Source: Pseudoalteromonas luteoviolacea S2607 (GTDB taxonomy: Bacteria; Pseudomonadota; Gammaproteobacteria; Enterobacterales; Alteromonadaceae). Taken from it: a stretch of DNA of 64,000 bases. The first letter of the stretch is position 1. Each line of letters opens with the position of its first letter. Of this stretch, positions 21,810 to 30,347 are shown piece by piece. The stretch lies in the NCBI RefSeq assembly GCF_001625575.1, contig NZ_AUXV01000001.1:233716-297715 (forward strand), in the 5' to 3' direction. The position numbers and the translations under genes are program-made. The notes under the pieces were generated by a model. That model was not told the origin of the DNA. It ran no database searches and saw only the letters and a program-made list of their open reading frames with translations.

Positions 21810-22940
21810 ATGTCAACACAGTGTTTAAAACTTGCATTTATCGGCGGTGGTGCCAATTCGGCAGTAGGATATGTCCACTTTTCAGCGGCACAATTAGACA
21901 ACAGGTTTAAAGTCGTTGCTGGCGCATTTAGCCGCCACGAAGACTGCAATGTAGCCACTGCGCAACAATGGGGCATAGCAGCTGAGCATACTTACTCAGA
22001 TTGGCGCGAGATGCTCTCATATGAGCGAGATAACATTGATGCAGTTGTCGTGCTCACGCCGACCCCACATCACCTTGAAGTGCTTGAGACACTTCTGCAA
22101 CTAAATGTACCTACGATTTGTGAAAAGTCTTTAGTATGTGGCAGCACGGAGATTGCGCAATTAGAAAAAGCGTATAACCCAGAAAAACACTTTCTAGCGG
22201 TGACATTTAACTACTCTGGCTATGCCATGGTTAGAGAGCTTAGAAATCTTATAAAGAGCAATAAGCTAGGACGTATTCAAAAAATTCATCTAGAAATGCC
22301 ACAAGAGGGGTTTAAACGCCCTCCCGAAATAGCCGGCAAGGCTGCTCCACCACAATCTTGGCGTTTAAAAGACTATGCCGTGCCGACCATTTGCTTGGAT
22401 CTCGGTGTGCACTTACATCACCTTTCGAGTTACTTGCTTGATCTCGAACCACTCCAAACAAGTGCTTTATTCGCTACACATTCAGAGTACACTGAATTGG
22501 TTGATGATGTGCAAATGCTACTTAAGTATCCTCAGAATGTGACTGGTAGTATGTGGATGTCGAAAACAGCTATAGGTCACCGTAATGGCTTAAGAGTACG
22601 TATTTATGGCACTGAAGGTAGTGCGCATTGGTATCAATTAAACCCTGACGAGCTTGAGTTAAATTACAACGATGGACGCAGAGAAATTTTAGATAGAGCA
22701 GGCCAATGCCAATACGCTCACCAATTTAGATATAACCGCATGAAACCAGGCCACCCTACAGGGTTTGTCGAGGCATTCGCGAACCTCTATACCGATATTC
22801 ACGATGCGTTATCGAGCTACCTAAATGCGCAACCTGTAAGTAATGAATATGTATTTGGCTTTTCGCAGGCAAAAGATGGCTTAGCGTTATTCGAAGCGGC
22901 TACACGCTCTAGCAAAACCGGCCAGTGGGAAAACTTATAG
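21810..22940 (+). CDS. Gfo/Idh/MocA-family sugar oxidoreductase
   Basis: This is an NAD(P)-dependent dehydrogenase-like protein of 376 residues. It has an N-terminal Rossmann motif (LAFIGGGANSAVGYVH), the family's EKSLV segment (canonical EKP) and a C-terminal alpha/beta domain with a histidine-rich LGVHLHHLSSYLLDL. It is the third gene of the pseB-pseC unit with a 10-base gap. It may oxidise or epimerise a nucleotide sugar to give a Pse variant. It is not one of the six core Pse enzymes, so its substrate is open. Confidence 0.85.
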   Translation: MSTQCLKLAFIGGGANSAVGYVHFSAAQLDNRFKVVAGAFSRHEDCNVATAQQWGIAAEHTYSDWREMLSYERDNIDAVVVLTPTPHHLEVLETLLQLNVPTICEKSLVCGSTEIAQLEKAYNPEKHFLAVTFNYSGYAMVRELRNLIKSNKLGRIQKIHLEMPQEGFKRPPEIAGKAAPPQSWRLKDYAVPTICLDLGVHLHHLSSYLLDLEPLQTSALFATHSEYTELVDDVQMLLKYPQNVTGSMWMSKTAIGHRNGLRVRIYGTEGSAHWYQLNPDELELNYNDGRREILDRAGQCQYAHQFRYNRMKPGHPTGFVEAFANLYTDIHDALSSYLNAQPVSNEYVFGFSQAKDGLALFEAATRSSKTGQWENL

Positions 22941-22947
22941 TGCTCAT

Positions 22948-22978
22948 GGTAGGTGAAGTTCAGATACCTTCACCTACC
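22948..22978. terminator. Terminator between convergent units of the pse locus
   Basis: A perfect 11-bp stem (GGTAGGTGAAG with its complement) and a 9-base loop occupy the 41-base gap between the oxidoreductase (plus) and the ligase (minus). There is no long T-run. Confidence 0.65.
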
Positions 22979-22981
22979 CTA

Positions 22982-24505
22982 CTACTGATTTTGTAGTTTC
23001 ACATCATTTCTCAACACTTTACCCATTTGATTACGAGGCAGTTCAGGTAATCGAGTTAGCTGCCTTGGCTGCTGGTAGTCGGTTAATTCTTGTAAACACA
23101 TCATTCGTAGTGATCTGTCTAAATCTTCCTCTCCTCGTTGTTCATAAACTACTTTTATTACCTCACCAAGTTGCTGGTCGTGGCAACCAAAAGCTACGCA
23201 ATCTGTAATGTCCGGGTGGCGCTTTATGACTGCTTCTATGTCTTGAGGGAAAATATTAATCCCGCCGCTTGAAATAACTTCCTTTTTGCGGCCCACATAA
23301 TACAAATAACCTTGATCATCCAAATAGCCTAAATCACCCGTATAAAAGTAGTCACTCTGATCATATGCAGCCTCAGTGACCTCTGGTAATTTATGATATC
23401 CGCTGAAACCAGTTATCGTTTTGCAGGCAATTTCACCAACTTCGCCAGCAGCTACTAATTCACGCTGCTCATCAGTGATCTTCACCTCAACAAATGGTAA
23501 TGGCGCACCAACACTACCGTTTTTTTCTGGCATATCTGAGACACAAAAATCAGTTACAACACCCACTTCCGATGCACCATAACACTCGTGAAATGCACAA
23601 TGTAGCTTGTCGAGCAAGGCCTGCTTTGAATCGGCATTCAATACCGCAGAAGATGACACGACACATCTCAGCGAGCTCAGGTTATAATCTTCCCCTTGGT
23701 ATGCGAGAAAGCTTTCCAGCTGCGCAGAAACGGCAAATAAAAAAGAAACTTTGTGTGTCTCTATGGCATCTAACCAGCCTTGAAGCGCAAACTTAGGCAT
23801 GATCACAGTCGTTGCCCCCAATAACAGAGGCATTAGTACGCCGCGCTGTGCTAATGAGTGATAAAGTGGCGTGGCAACCAACACTTTATCATTCTGATCT
23901 AATTGATAATATTTTTCGGTCGCTTCTTTTGCTCGCATTATTTTGCAGTGCTGACTTAATACGATAGGCTTTGGCATGCCCGTTGAGCCTGAAGTCATTG
24001 TTAATATGTACGGCGCATGAACGTCAGGTTCAGGTTCTTGTGTAGGTAATGTACTTTTGTTCAAGCTTTCATAAGTCCCAGACAACACATCAGCCCAAGT
24101 AATCTCGCCAGCAACTCTTTTTTCAAAGCTGACTAATTTTTGTTGATCCACAAGCCCTTTATCGAGTAACAATCGGCTAATCGATGGCCATGCTATCACA
24201 GCAGCAACGGGCGTTTTTTTCAAAGCAACCTCAAGTGCGGCACCTTTTAAGCTGATAGGAAGTGGCACGACTGCAAGTCCCATTCTTGCTATCGCCAATA
24301 GCACTACAGGATACTCAATGCCATTGGGAGCAAACAGCGCAACACGATGGCCTGACTGCAGTCCTATATGTTGAAAATACGCCACCACACACGTTACCTG
24401 CTCATCTAGCGCACGATAGCTTAAAAATGTATGCTTAAATACCACCGCTGTTTTTTCAGGGTGCGCTTCTACATTGCTTTTAAATATTGAATAGATGCTG
24501 TCCAT
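22982..24505 (-). CDS. Acyl-AMP ligase (AMP-binding/acyl-CoA synthetase family)
   Basis: This protein activates a carboxylic acid with ATP and passes the acyl group to a thiol. The P-loop-like motif TMTSGSTGMPKP, the YGASEVG core and the YTGDLGYLDDQGYLYYVGRKKEVI hinge region (canonical TGD...GRxKD) are intact. The C-terminal catalytic lysine lies in LPRNQMGKVLR. I use the ATG at 24505 (507 residues), which clears the preceding stop by ten bases and has an AGAGAG site. Its position directly behind a PseG/acyltransferase fusion and an acyl carrier protein gene suggests that it charges that carrier. The acyl substrate is unknown. Confidence 0.88.
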   Translation of the reverse strand: MDSIYSIFKSNVEAHPEKTAVVFKHTFLSYRALDEQVTCVVAYFQHIGLQSGHRVALFAPNGIEYPVVLLAIARMGLAVVPLPISLKGAALEVALKKTPVAAVIAWPSISRLLLDKGLVDQQKLVSFEKRVAGEITWADVLSGTYESLNKSTLPTQEPEPDVHAPYILTMTSGSTGMPKPIVLSQHCKIMRAKEATEKYYQLDQNDKVLVATPLYHSLAQRGVLMPLLLGATTVIMPKFALQGWLDAIETHKVSFLFAVSAQLESFLAYQGEDYNLSSLRCVVSSSAVLNADSKQALLDKLHCAFHECYGASEVGVVTDFCVSDMPEKNGSVGAPLPFVEVKITDEQRELVAAGEVGEIACKTITGFSGYHKLPEVTEAAYDQSDYFYTGDLGYLDDQGYLYYVGRKKEVISSGGINIFPQDIEAVIKRHPDITDCVAFGCHDQQLGEVIKVVYEQRGEEDLDRSLRMMCLQELTDYQQPRQLTRLPELPRNQMGKVLRNDVKLQNQ

Positions 24506-24515
24506 ACCGCTCTCT

Positions 24516-26096
24516 TTAATTGGGAAATTTGCCAACAAAGTTAAACGCTGACGCATCCGCCTGTGCAAAAATTTGTTGTGTCAGTGCATACTCTTTGGAG
24601 CCTTCAATTAAACCAGTAAATCCTTCTTTTTGGTTAAGTAAATTCACAAATCGATTGTCCTTATTAATCACAGCTAGCCAAATCCCATCCGGGTGCAGCT
24701 TGGCACAGTAATTTAGTTGCCAATCCAACACGATTTGTGCATGTGCAAAATTCACATCATCACAGGCAGCAAACCAGCCACCATATAAATAATCTTGGCC
24801 CTCGTGTTCACATACTTGATGCCAGACGTAAATAAGCGCTTTACCATTTTGCTCCAATACATAAGATTGACGTGCATTGTTAAACCACCAATTATAGTGG
24901 TCCACTTTGCTTATTTTGTCTGTTACCGTCATGCGCCACATATTCTCATCACGATTTCTTGCATTTAAGTAGCTGTTCACATCCTCATTGCAAATCTGCC
25001 TCACTGAAATGGATGAAGATATCTCTGTGACAACTTCGCCCAACACACTCGAAGTGCCCAATTCATTTACTAAAAGGTCAGATTTGTTATTCAGCAGATA
25101 GTCTGCGACCCTTTTTGCACCTCTTCCATCCACTTGAACTTTTGGGGATTGCCTCAATGCTTCAATCTCAGCGCGATGCTTATACAATGTCATGATCAAG
25201 CGGACAACTTTTTCAACAGGAAGCGATAACAGATCTGATATATGAAAGTAATGGCCGAGCGCTTCTAAATCTTCAGTTCTGTTTTCTTGATTTTGAGCCA
25301 ATGAAAATGTGAGCGACGGTGTTTTTGTTGCCGCTAATTCATAAAGTGAAGTGCCTAGTGCACCAACAAACAAACCAGTTTGGCCATAACACTTAGCCAA
25401 ACTCGATGGGGCATTTAATATTTTAAGATTTTCGTTTTGCTCACTGAGTAACAACAAATTTTCAGTGCCAGTTGCTTTTGGGCCAAAAACCAATTGAATT
25501 TGCAAAGCTTGAGCGCACAGTTGCTTTATCACCGCTTCAAGTAGATGCCAGTTACCCCCGCCCCCCAAAGCAAAAGTTATATTATTCTCTCGCTTTAGCG
25601 TATTCTGTTGTTGCGCTGCAGATACATACTCTGGTGCAAGAATGGCATATTGAGGGCCTAATAAGCGGTGTGCCTTAGTGTCAATTAAATGCAAGTAGCG
25701 AGATTCAGTCTCAGCCCCTAACCATTTCATATCTAGCACACCATCTCCTAAATGCTTGCGCTCTAAATCATCAACACTTAACAGTTTGATATCGAGCTCA
25801 AGAACAATAGACTCCCATAGGCTATCAAGTTCATAGCCATCTACCACCACCCATGTAATTGCACCTTCTAGTGATAACAGATACTTTTTACACCAAGTCG
25901 CGTCTTGCTCACTATCAGAAAAGCGAGGTACCGTCACCAACTCTGCCTGTAAAGGGCGCGCAAAAGCTCTGGGAATTTCACAGTCATCGACTAAGAATAG
26001 CGTTTTCTGATTTTGCTTTTCTAGCTCACACGCTAACCACTTCATACGCATAAAGTGTCCTAGCCCGCATCGAGTATCAACGCGAAAAACAATCAT
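24516..26096 (-). CDS. pseG: PseG UDP-sugar hydrolase fused to a GNAT acyltransferase (PseG-PseH type)
   Basis: The N-terminal part (about 1-340) is a PseG hydrolase, which releases 2,4-diacylamido-2,4,6-trideoxy-L-altrose from UDP. It has RVDTRCGLGHFMR with the catalytic-type H14, the FALGGGGNWHLL glycine block and GALGTSLYELAATKTPSL. The C-terminal 165 residues (about 365-526) resemble a GNAT domain of PseH type (RNRDENMWRMTVTDKIS then HYNWWF). So one protein would acylate N4 and remove UDP. Standalone PseG is about 270-350 residues, so 526 marks a fusion. It overlaps the carrier-protein gene by 4 bases. Confidence 0.85.
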   Translation of the reverse strand: MIVFRVDTRCGLGHFMRMKWLACELEKQNQKTLFLVDDCEIPRAFARPLQAELVTVPRFSDSEQDATWCKKYLLSLEGAITWVVVDGYELDSLWESIVLELDIKLLSVDDLERKHLGDGVLDMKWLGAETESRYLHLIDTKAHRLLGPQYAILAPEYVSAAQQQNTLKRENNITFALGGGGNWHLLEAVIKQLCAQALQIQLVFGPKATGTENLLLLSEQNENLKILNAPSSLAKCYGQTGLFVGALGTSLYELAATKTPSLTFSLAQNQENRTEDLEALGHYFHISDLLSLPVEKVVRLIMTLYKHRAEIEALRQSPKVQVDGRGAKRVADYLLNNKSDLLVNELGTSSVLGEVVTEISSSISVRQICNEDVNSYLNARNRDENMWRMTVTDKISKVDHYNWWFNNARQSYVLEQNGKALIYVWHQVCEHEGQDYLYGGWFAACDDVNFAHAQIVLDWQLNYCAKLHPDGIWLAVINKDNRFVNLLNQKEGFTGLIEGSKEYALTQQIFAQADASAFNFVGKFPN

Positions 26097-26341
26097 GCCT
26101 GCTCCAAAAGAGCGGTTACCAAGTTGCCTACAACACCGTTGCGTTCATCTAGCAGCAGCGCCGGCGCGACAGGAAGAGAAAAGTGTGCTTCAATGCCCAT
26201 TGTTAGTGTCAGTATTTCGAAAGAGTCCAGTGCACCTTCGGCAACAAAATTATATTTTTCGAGTTCCGCGAATGTGAGAATGACTCCTCGTTCTTCTAGA
26301 AATTGCTGAATATACGTCAATAACGCTTCTTTGCTAGCCAT
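26093..26341 (-). CDS. Acyl carrier protein
   Basis: This is a small carrier protein of 82 residues with the phosphopantetheine site Ser40 in EGALDSFEIL (canonical DSL, here DSF). The four-helix pattern is typical. I chose the ATG at 26341, whose A overlaps the pseI stop (TAATG). A longer reading frame upstream lies in pseI. The stop overlaps the start of pseG (ATGA). A dedicated carrier between pseI and the PseG/acyltransferase fusion implies acyl-thioester donation to the sugar amine. Confidence 0.88.
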   Translation of the reverse strand: MASKEALLTYIQQFLEERGVILTFAELEKYNFVAEGALDSFEILTLTMGIEAHFSLPVAPALLLDERNGVVGNLVTALLEQA

Positions 26342-27381
26342 TATTGTAAATCCTCCCAGCTTAGTTGCGTGCCACACTTCAACGGCTTGTTTACGCGTCT
26401 ACCGACAAGCCTTGGTAGCTCCTTCGGCATAATTTCTCCACCGCCAGGCCTCATTTGCCTCAAGTGCGCGGCAGTCAGCACCTCATTTGCTTGAATATCT
26501 TTTATTACATAGACACATCTGCGCGCTTTTGAGGGTTCTGTAGGGTAATGGACCGTACCCATTGCTTTTTCAATTTGACGCACTCCATGAACCAATGCCT
26601 CTAATTCTTTAGGCGTCATTGAAAAAAAGCTATCTGCGGTATTATCTTTTTTATCTAAGACAAAATGTTTTTCAATCATACAGGCACCAACAGCAACTGA
26701 TGCCAAAGGGACATCGTTGCCCAATGTGTGGTCCGAAAGCCCCACAGGACAACCAAATGCCTCTCTCATATGCGGTATTGTTCGCAAATTAATCGACTCA
26801 GCGGGTGCAGGATAGGTGCTAGTGCATTTCATTAATGCCAGCTCTTCGACGCCCGCATCATGCGCTACTTTAACTGCGTCGGCAATTTCAATCAGAGTCG
26901 CGCCCCCTGTTGACATAATAACGGGTTTTTTCGTTGCGGCTACATCTCTAATTAGCTGATGATCTATCAACTCTGGAGACGCAATTTTATAGGCAGGTGC
27001 ATCAAACTGCTGCAATAAATCCACAGCCGATTTATCAAATGGCGATGAAAAACACGTCAACCCTATCTTGGCTGAAAGCTCAAACAGCTCCGCGTGAAAA
27101 TCCCAAGGCATATAAGCGCCTTTATATAAGTCATGGAGATACTGTCCTTTCCAAGGCCCTGTCGCTTCAAAATGCGGGAGCTTGCAGTCCATAGTAAGGG
27201 TGTCTGCTGTGTAAGTTTGCAACTTTATAGCGTCTGCGCCGGCTTCTTTAGCAGCGTGTACTAATTCTTTTGCTTTAGTTAATGACTGGCCGTGATTAGC
27301 CGACATTTCAGCAATAATATAACTTGGAAAGTCATGACCAACTTGGCGGTTGTTTATCTCAAATGACTTTTTAAACTTCAT
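26341..27381 (-). CDS. pseI: Pseudaminic acid synthase PseI (NeuB family)
   Basis: PseI condenses the 6-deoxy-altrose derivative with phosphoenolpyruvate to make the nine-carbon acid. The 346 residues have a NeuB-type TIM barrel with IIAEMSANHGQSLTKAK, DAIKLQTYTADTLT, CTSTYPAP and GLSDHTLG. A C-terminal SAF (antifreeze-like) domain (about 285-346) includes RPGGGEIMP. The sequence is closer in style to PseI than to sialic or legionaminic synthases, but this is a judgement by eye. The ATG has a GAGAGAAAG leader. Confidence 0.92.
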   Translation of the reverse strand: MKFKKSFEINNRQVGHDFPSYIIAEMSANHGQSLTKAKELVHAAKEAGADAIKLQTYTADTLTMDCKLPHFEATGPWKGQYLHDLYKGAYMPWDFHAELFELSAKIGLTCFSSPFDKSAVDLLQQFDAPAYKIASPELIDHQLIRDVAATKKPVIMSTGGATLIEIADAVKVAHDAGVEELALMKCTSTYPAPAESINLRTIPHMREAFGCPVGLSDHTLGNDVPLASVAVGACMIEKHFVLDKKDNTADSFFSMTPKELEALVHGVRQIEKAMGTVHYPTEPSKARRCVYVIKDIQANEVLTAAHLRQMRPGGGEIMPKELPRLVGRRVNKPLKCGTQLSWEDLQ

Positions 27382-27431
27382 CTTTCTCTCACTTTTGGCG
27401 TGCCAAAAAATTCTTACATTCGGCGCTTGAT

Positions 27432-28526
27432 CTAATTTATTTTAGGTACTGCGTAAAACTGTGTTTCTAACAACCAATGACCTTCTTGACGTATATAAAA
27501 GTCATACCTATCAGGGGCACACTTATTTATAAACTGAGGTATCGCCCAAAGATCTTGGGGACGATGGTATAACGACAGGGCTAAAGTGGGCTGGTAAGCG
27601 CTAATGTATTCACGCGCCTGCAACAAAGCATCAAAATCAGCCCCTTCAATATCCATTTTCAAAATGTTGCACTGACAGGCCAACATTTGCTCGCCTAAGC
27701 AACTACCCTCTACTAACTCTTCTGGTGCCACATCTTCCGCTTCTTTCACCACATGTACCAACGTGGCAGATTGATTTTCCTCTATTCGCAACCGGTCACC
27801 AGAAGGCAACCCTACTGCTTTTCGATCAATCGTGATGTTTTTTGGTTGTTTTGGCAAACCTGATAAGCGCTTTTGAAATGCCGCAATATTCACCCGACTC
27901 ACTTCAAGTGCATGATAATTTGCTATTTTATCACCAAATCGTTCGTAAAACCCTTGAAATGTATCCCCATCATATGCACCAACATCTAGTATTCTTAACG
28001 CATCATACTGATATAACCTAGGTATATCCGTCGGGAAATACATTTCATATTCTTCCGGTATTGGGTAAGTTTCTCGAGTAGGAGAAGTTCGGTGTTCAAC
28101 TATCTGCTTAAACAAACTTCGTGATTTTACATCTGCCCAGAGTGGCGCCAATTGTTTACACCTTTCTATGTCAACAAGGCTGTCGTATGGAGGCTGCATC
28201 CACAATACACCACACGTATTTAATATTTTGATTGCGCCCGGAAAATACTCAAAAGATTCGAGTGTTGACATCACTTTACTGAATCCATCTTGCTTTAAGT
28301 TTTGATCTATTTCACCAAACCCTAGAATTGTGATAATAACGGGTAACGAGAGGTCGACATTTTCAGCATGATATTTTTCACACGCTATACCTTGCCATGA
28401 ATCAATTTTTGGAGCTCTATCGAGTATGGCTTTTGGCTCAAGCCCTTCACTCACTAAATATGTTGTCAGTGCTCTACCGTAATGGCTGCACCCATAGATG
28501 TAAAATTGCTTATTTGACAGATCCAC
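27432..28526 (-). CDS. FkbM-family SAM-dependent methyltransferase
   Basis: The N-terminal domain (about 1-110) is Rossmann-like (YIYGCSHYGRALTTYL). The C-terminal domain has the SAM motif ILDVGAYDGDTFQGF and the FkbM hallmark NILKMDIEGADF, typical of sugar O-methyltransferases. A GTG at 28526 has a GGAG five bases upstream and is the likely start (364 residues). A GTG at 28541 is also open. It is the first gene of the minus-strand pse unit, 50 bases before pseI. It probably methylates a hydroxyl of the nonulosonate or another flagellar glycan. Confidence 0.82.
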   Translation of the reverse strand: MDLSNKQFYIYGCSHYGRALTTYLVSEGLEPKAILDRAPKIDSWQGIACEKYHAENVDLSLPVIITILGFGEIDQNLKQDGFSKVMSTLESFEYFPGAIKILNTCGVLWMQPPYDSLVDIERCKQLAPLWADVKSRSLFKQIVEHRTSPTRETYPIPEEYEMYFPTDIPRLYQYDALRILDVGAYDGDTFQGFYERFGDKIANYHALEVSRVNIAAFQKRLSGLPKQPKNITIDRKAVGLPSGDRLRIEENQSATLVHVVKEAEDVAPEELVEGSCLGEQMLACQCNILKMDIEGADFDALLQAREYISAYQPTLALSLYHRPQDLWAIPQFINKCAPDRYDFYIRQEGHWLLETQFYAVPKIN

Positions 28527-28568
28527 ACACACTCCAAGCACAATTTAAAATATATATTGAGAAAGACA

Positions 28569-28585
28569 AGCAAAAACTACACCGA
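28569..28585 (-). promoter_or_regulatory. Sigma-54 candidate for the FkbM-pseI unit
   Basis: The minus strand reads TCGGTGTAGTTTTTGCT, with GG and GC ten bases apart and a good TTTGCT, about 45 bases before the gene. The base before GG is not the usual T. On the plus strand the same DNA ends in ACCGATAA, a sigma-28-like -10, but with a poorly placed -35. Confidence 0.35.
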
Positions 28586-28824
28586 TAATAGTTAGTTGAT
28601 TTATATTTTGCATTATTAATTCTCGAAAAAAGCTGTATCAGAAACCATATATTTAAAACGAGGATGATATTTGAACACTTTCCATCCTTCTGTAGTATTC
28701 ATAATCGAAGACGCACGAACGATAAACGTCACGAGCTAGATTGTTCCTTAATTGCGACTTTACATATTTTACACCTCTAATATATTATTAAAACTGTATT
28801 TTACGAGCGTATAAGCAGGTTTCT

Positions 28825-29550
28825 TTGAACAATTTACAAATAGTTATTCAAGCACGAATGACATCTACTAGGCTACCAGGAAAGGTGATGCTGCCACTTT
28901 GCGATAAGCCCGTATTACAAGTCATGCTTGAAAGACTAGAAAAGTGGAAAGAACAGATAATTATTGCGACAACAAATGATGGTTCTGAAGAGCCTATTAT
29001 TGAGTTATGCAAAACACTGAAAATAAAATATTTTAAAGGTGATACCAATGATGTTTTAGGGCGCTATTATCATGCTTGCAAAGCATATAATGCGACTGCA
29101 TCAACCGCGGTAGTACGCTTGACTAGTGATTGCCCTATAATCGATCCAGATCTACTTGAGAAAGTCATAAATACGTATATGACAAACCACTATTCAATGG
29201 TAAATCTTGGCCCACATAGCGGCTTTCCTAGAGGTTTAGATTGTTGTATCTTCCCTTTCTCATTATTAGAGCTTACTCACCTCAATGCAAAAAGCTACAG
29301 TGATAGAGAGCATGTCACGTTAGGAATGCCTAAATTTCAAAACCTCACTACTTATTCAATTAGCGCACTAGAAGATTTGAGCCAGATTAGACTAACACTC
29401 GATGAACCAGATGACTATAAAGCCATCAAAGCCGTTTATCAGATATTTGATAATCAGACCGCCTTTACGTATGAAGAACTAATTGAAGCACTAAAATCAA
29501 ACCCGTCTTTGGTGGACATAAACAAGCACGTTGAGCAAAAAAGCGTATAA
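28825..29550 (+). CDS. SpsF-type cytidylyltransferase/nucleotidyltransferase
   Basis: This 241-residue sugar nucleotidyltransferase fold protein has the N-terminal signature IVIQARMTSTRLPGKVMLPL, with VLGRYYHACK and VVRLTSDCPIIDP. It belongs to the SpsF branch, which in other bacteria sits with NeuB-like and PseG-like genes. It is therefore the best candidate here for making CMP-activated nonulosonate (the PseF step). The start is TTG at 28825, because the motif begins at residue 5 and no ATG is available. An AGG lies about 7 bases upstream. It is separated from the next gene by 180 bases. Confidence 0.8.
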   Translation: MNNLQIVIQARMTSTRLPGKVMLPLCDKPVLQVMLERLEKWKEQIIIATTNDGSEEPIIELCKTLKIKYFKGDTNDVLGRYYHACKAYNATASTAVVRLTSDCPIIDPDLLEKVINTYMTNHYSMVNLGPHSGFPRGLDCCIFPFSLLELTHLNAKSYSDREHVTLGMPKFQNLTTYSISALEDLSQIRLTLDEPDDYKAIKAVYQIFDNQTAFTYEELIEALKSNPSLVDINKHVEQKSV

Positions 29551-29613
29551 GATGGTGTAATTCTTGCTTTAGCTATAATGATAAGATAGCTCAGAGTTTA
29601 GCGGTTTTTATAC

Positions 29614-29640
29614 TAAACAAGTTAACACTTTGGCCGATAA
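29614..29640 (+). promoter_or_regulatory. Sigma-28 (FliA) promoter for the A+T-rich sugar operon
   Basis: TAAACAAG-N11-GCCGATAA has a perfect 8/8 sigma-28 -10 element, exact 11-base spacing and the conserved TAAA core of the -35. Transcription would start near 29647, about 85 bases before the isomerase gene. Confidence 0.65.
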
Positions 29641-29730
29641 CGTTAGATAGGTCATAAGTTGCACTGTTAGTGACGCCACTTTATTTACACAACTTGCATC
29701 GACACCAAAACCTGTCAATTGGAGAATATC

Positions 29731-30333
29731 ATGAGCACAGTAAGAGATATAAAAGCCCGCTCATCAAAAACTGAACAAGCCATATCTCAATATATTGATA
29801 GCTTAGAAACAGTATTAAGAACGCTTGACGCGGTAGACTTGGAACACTTTGCTACACAACTATTAAAGTTACAAAAATCAGGAAACACTTTGTACATATG
29901 TGGCAATGGTGGTAGCGCCGCAAATGCATTACATATTGCCAATGACTTCACTTTTGGGATTAACCCACAAGGTTCTGCATTGAGAGTGGAAGCACTGCCT
30001 GCAAACTCCTCAGTTCTAACTTGCTTGGGTAATGACATCGGATATGAAAATATTTTTTCTCATCAATTAAAAGTTAAGGGTAAGCCAGGAGACTTACTTT
30101 TAGTTCTTTCCGGTAGTGGTAATTCAAAAAATATCATTAATGCCCTCGAAGCTGCCAATTCGATTGGTATCAAAACCGTTGGGATTTTAGGGTTTCAAGG
30201 AGGGCTTGCAAAACCGCTTCTTGACCTCTGTTTTCACTTCGTTATTGATGATATGCAAGTTGCCGAAGATACCCAACTCGTAGTTGGGCATTTGCTCATG
30301 AAAATCCTAAAAGAAAAGCTCCAAGAGCAATAA
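29731..30333 (+). CDS. SIS-domain phosphosugar isomerase (GmhA-like)
   Basis: This 200-residue SIS-domain protein has YICGNGGSAANALHIANDF near residues 49-67, LVLSGSGNSKNIINAL and a C-terminal EDTQLVVGHLLMK, close to the GmhA sedoheptulose-7-phosphate isomerase pattern. The ATG at 29731 has a GGAG six bases upstream. It is the first gene after a sigma-28 site. Together with the HldE-like and HddC-like genes downstream it suggests a heptose-type phosphosugar route. Substrate is inferred, not shown. Confidence 0.82.
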   Translation: MSTVRDIKARSSKTEQAISQYIDSLETVLRTLDAVDLEHFATQLLKLQKSGNTLYICGNGGSAANALHIANDFTFGINPQGSALRVEALPANSSVLTCLGNDIGYENIFSHQLKVKGKPGDLLLVLSGSGNSKNIINALEAANSIGIKTVGILGFQGGLAKPLLDLCFHFVIDDMQVAEDTQLVVGHLLMKILKEKLQEQ

Positions 30334-30347
30334 ATTTTCAAACTATT

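Noticed and set aside
22982..24505. Central-metabolism fatty acyl-CoA ligase unrelated to glycans
   Set aside because: It cannot be excluded by motif alone, but its position 10 bases behind the PseG fusion and in one unit with a carrier protein makes a dedicated role more likely.
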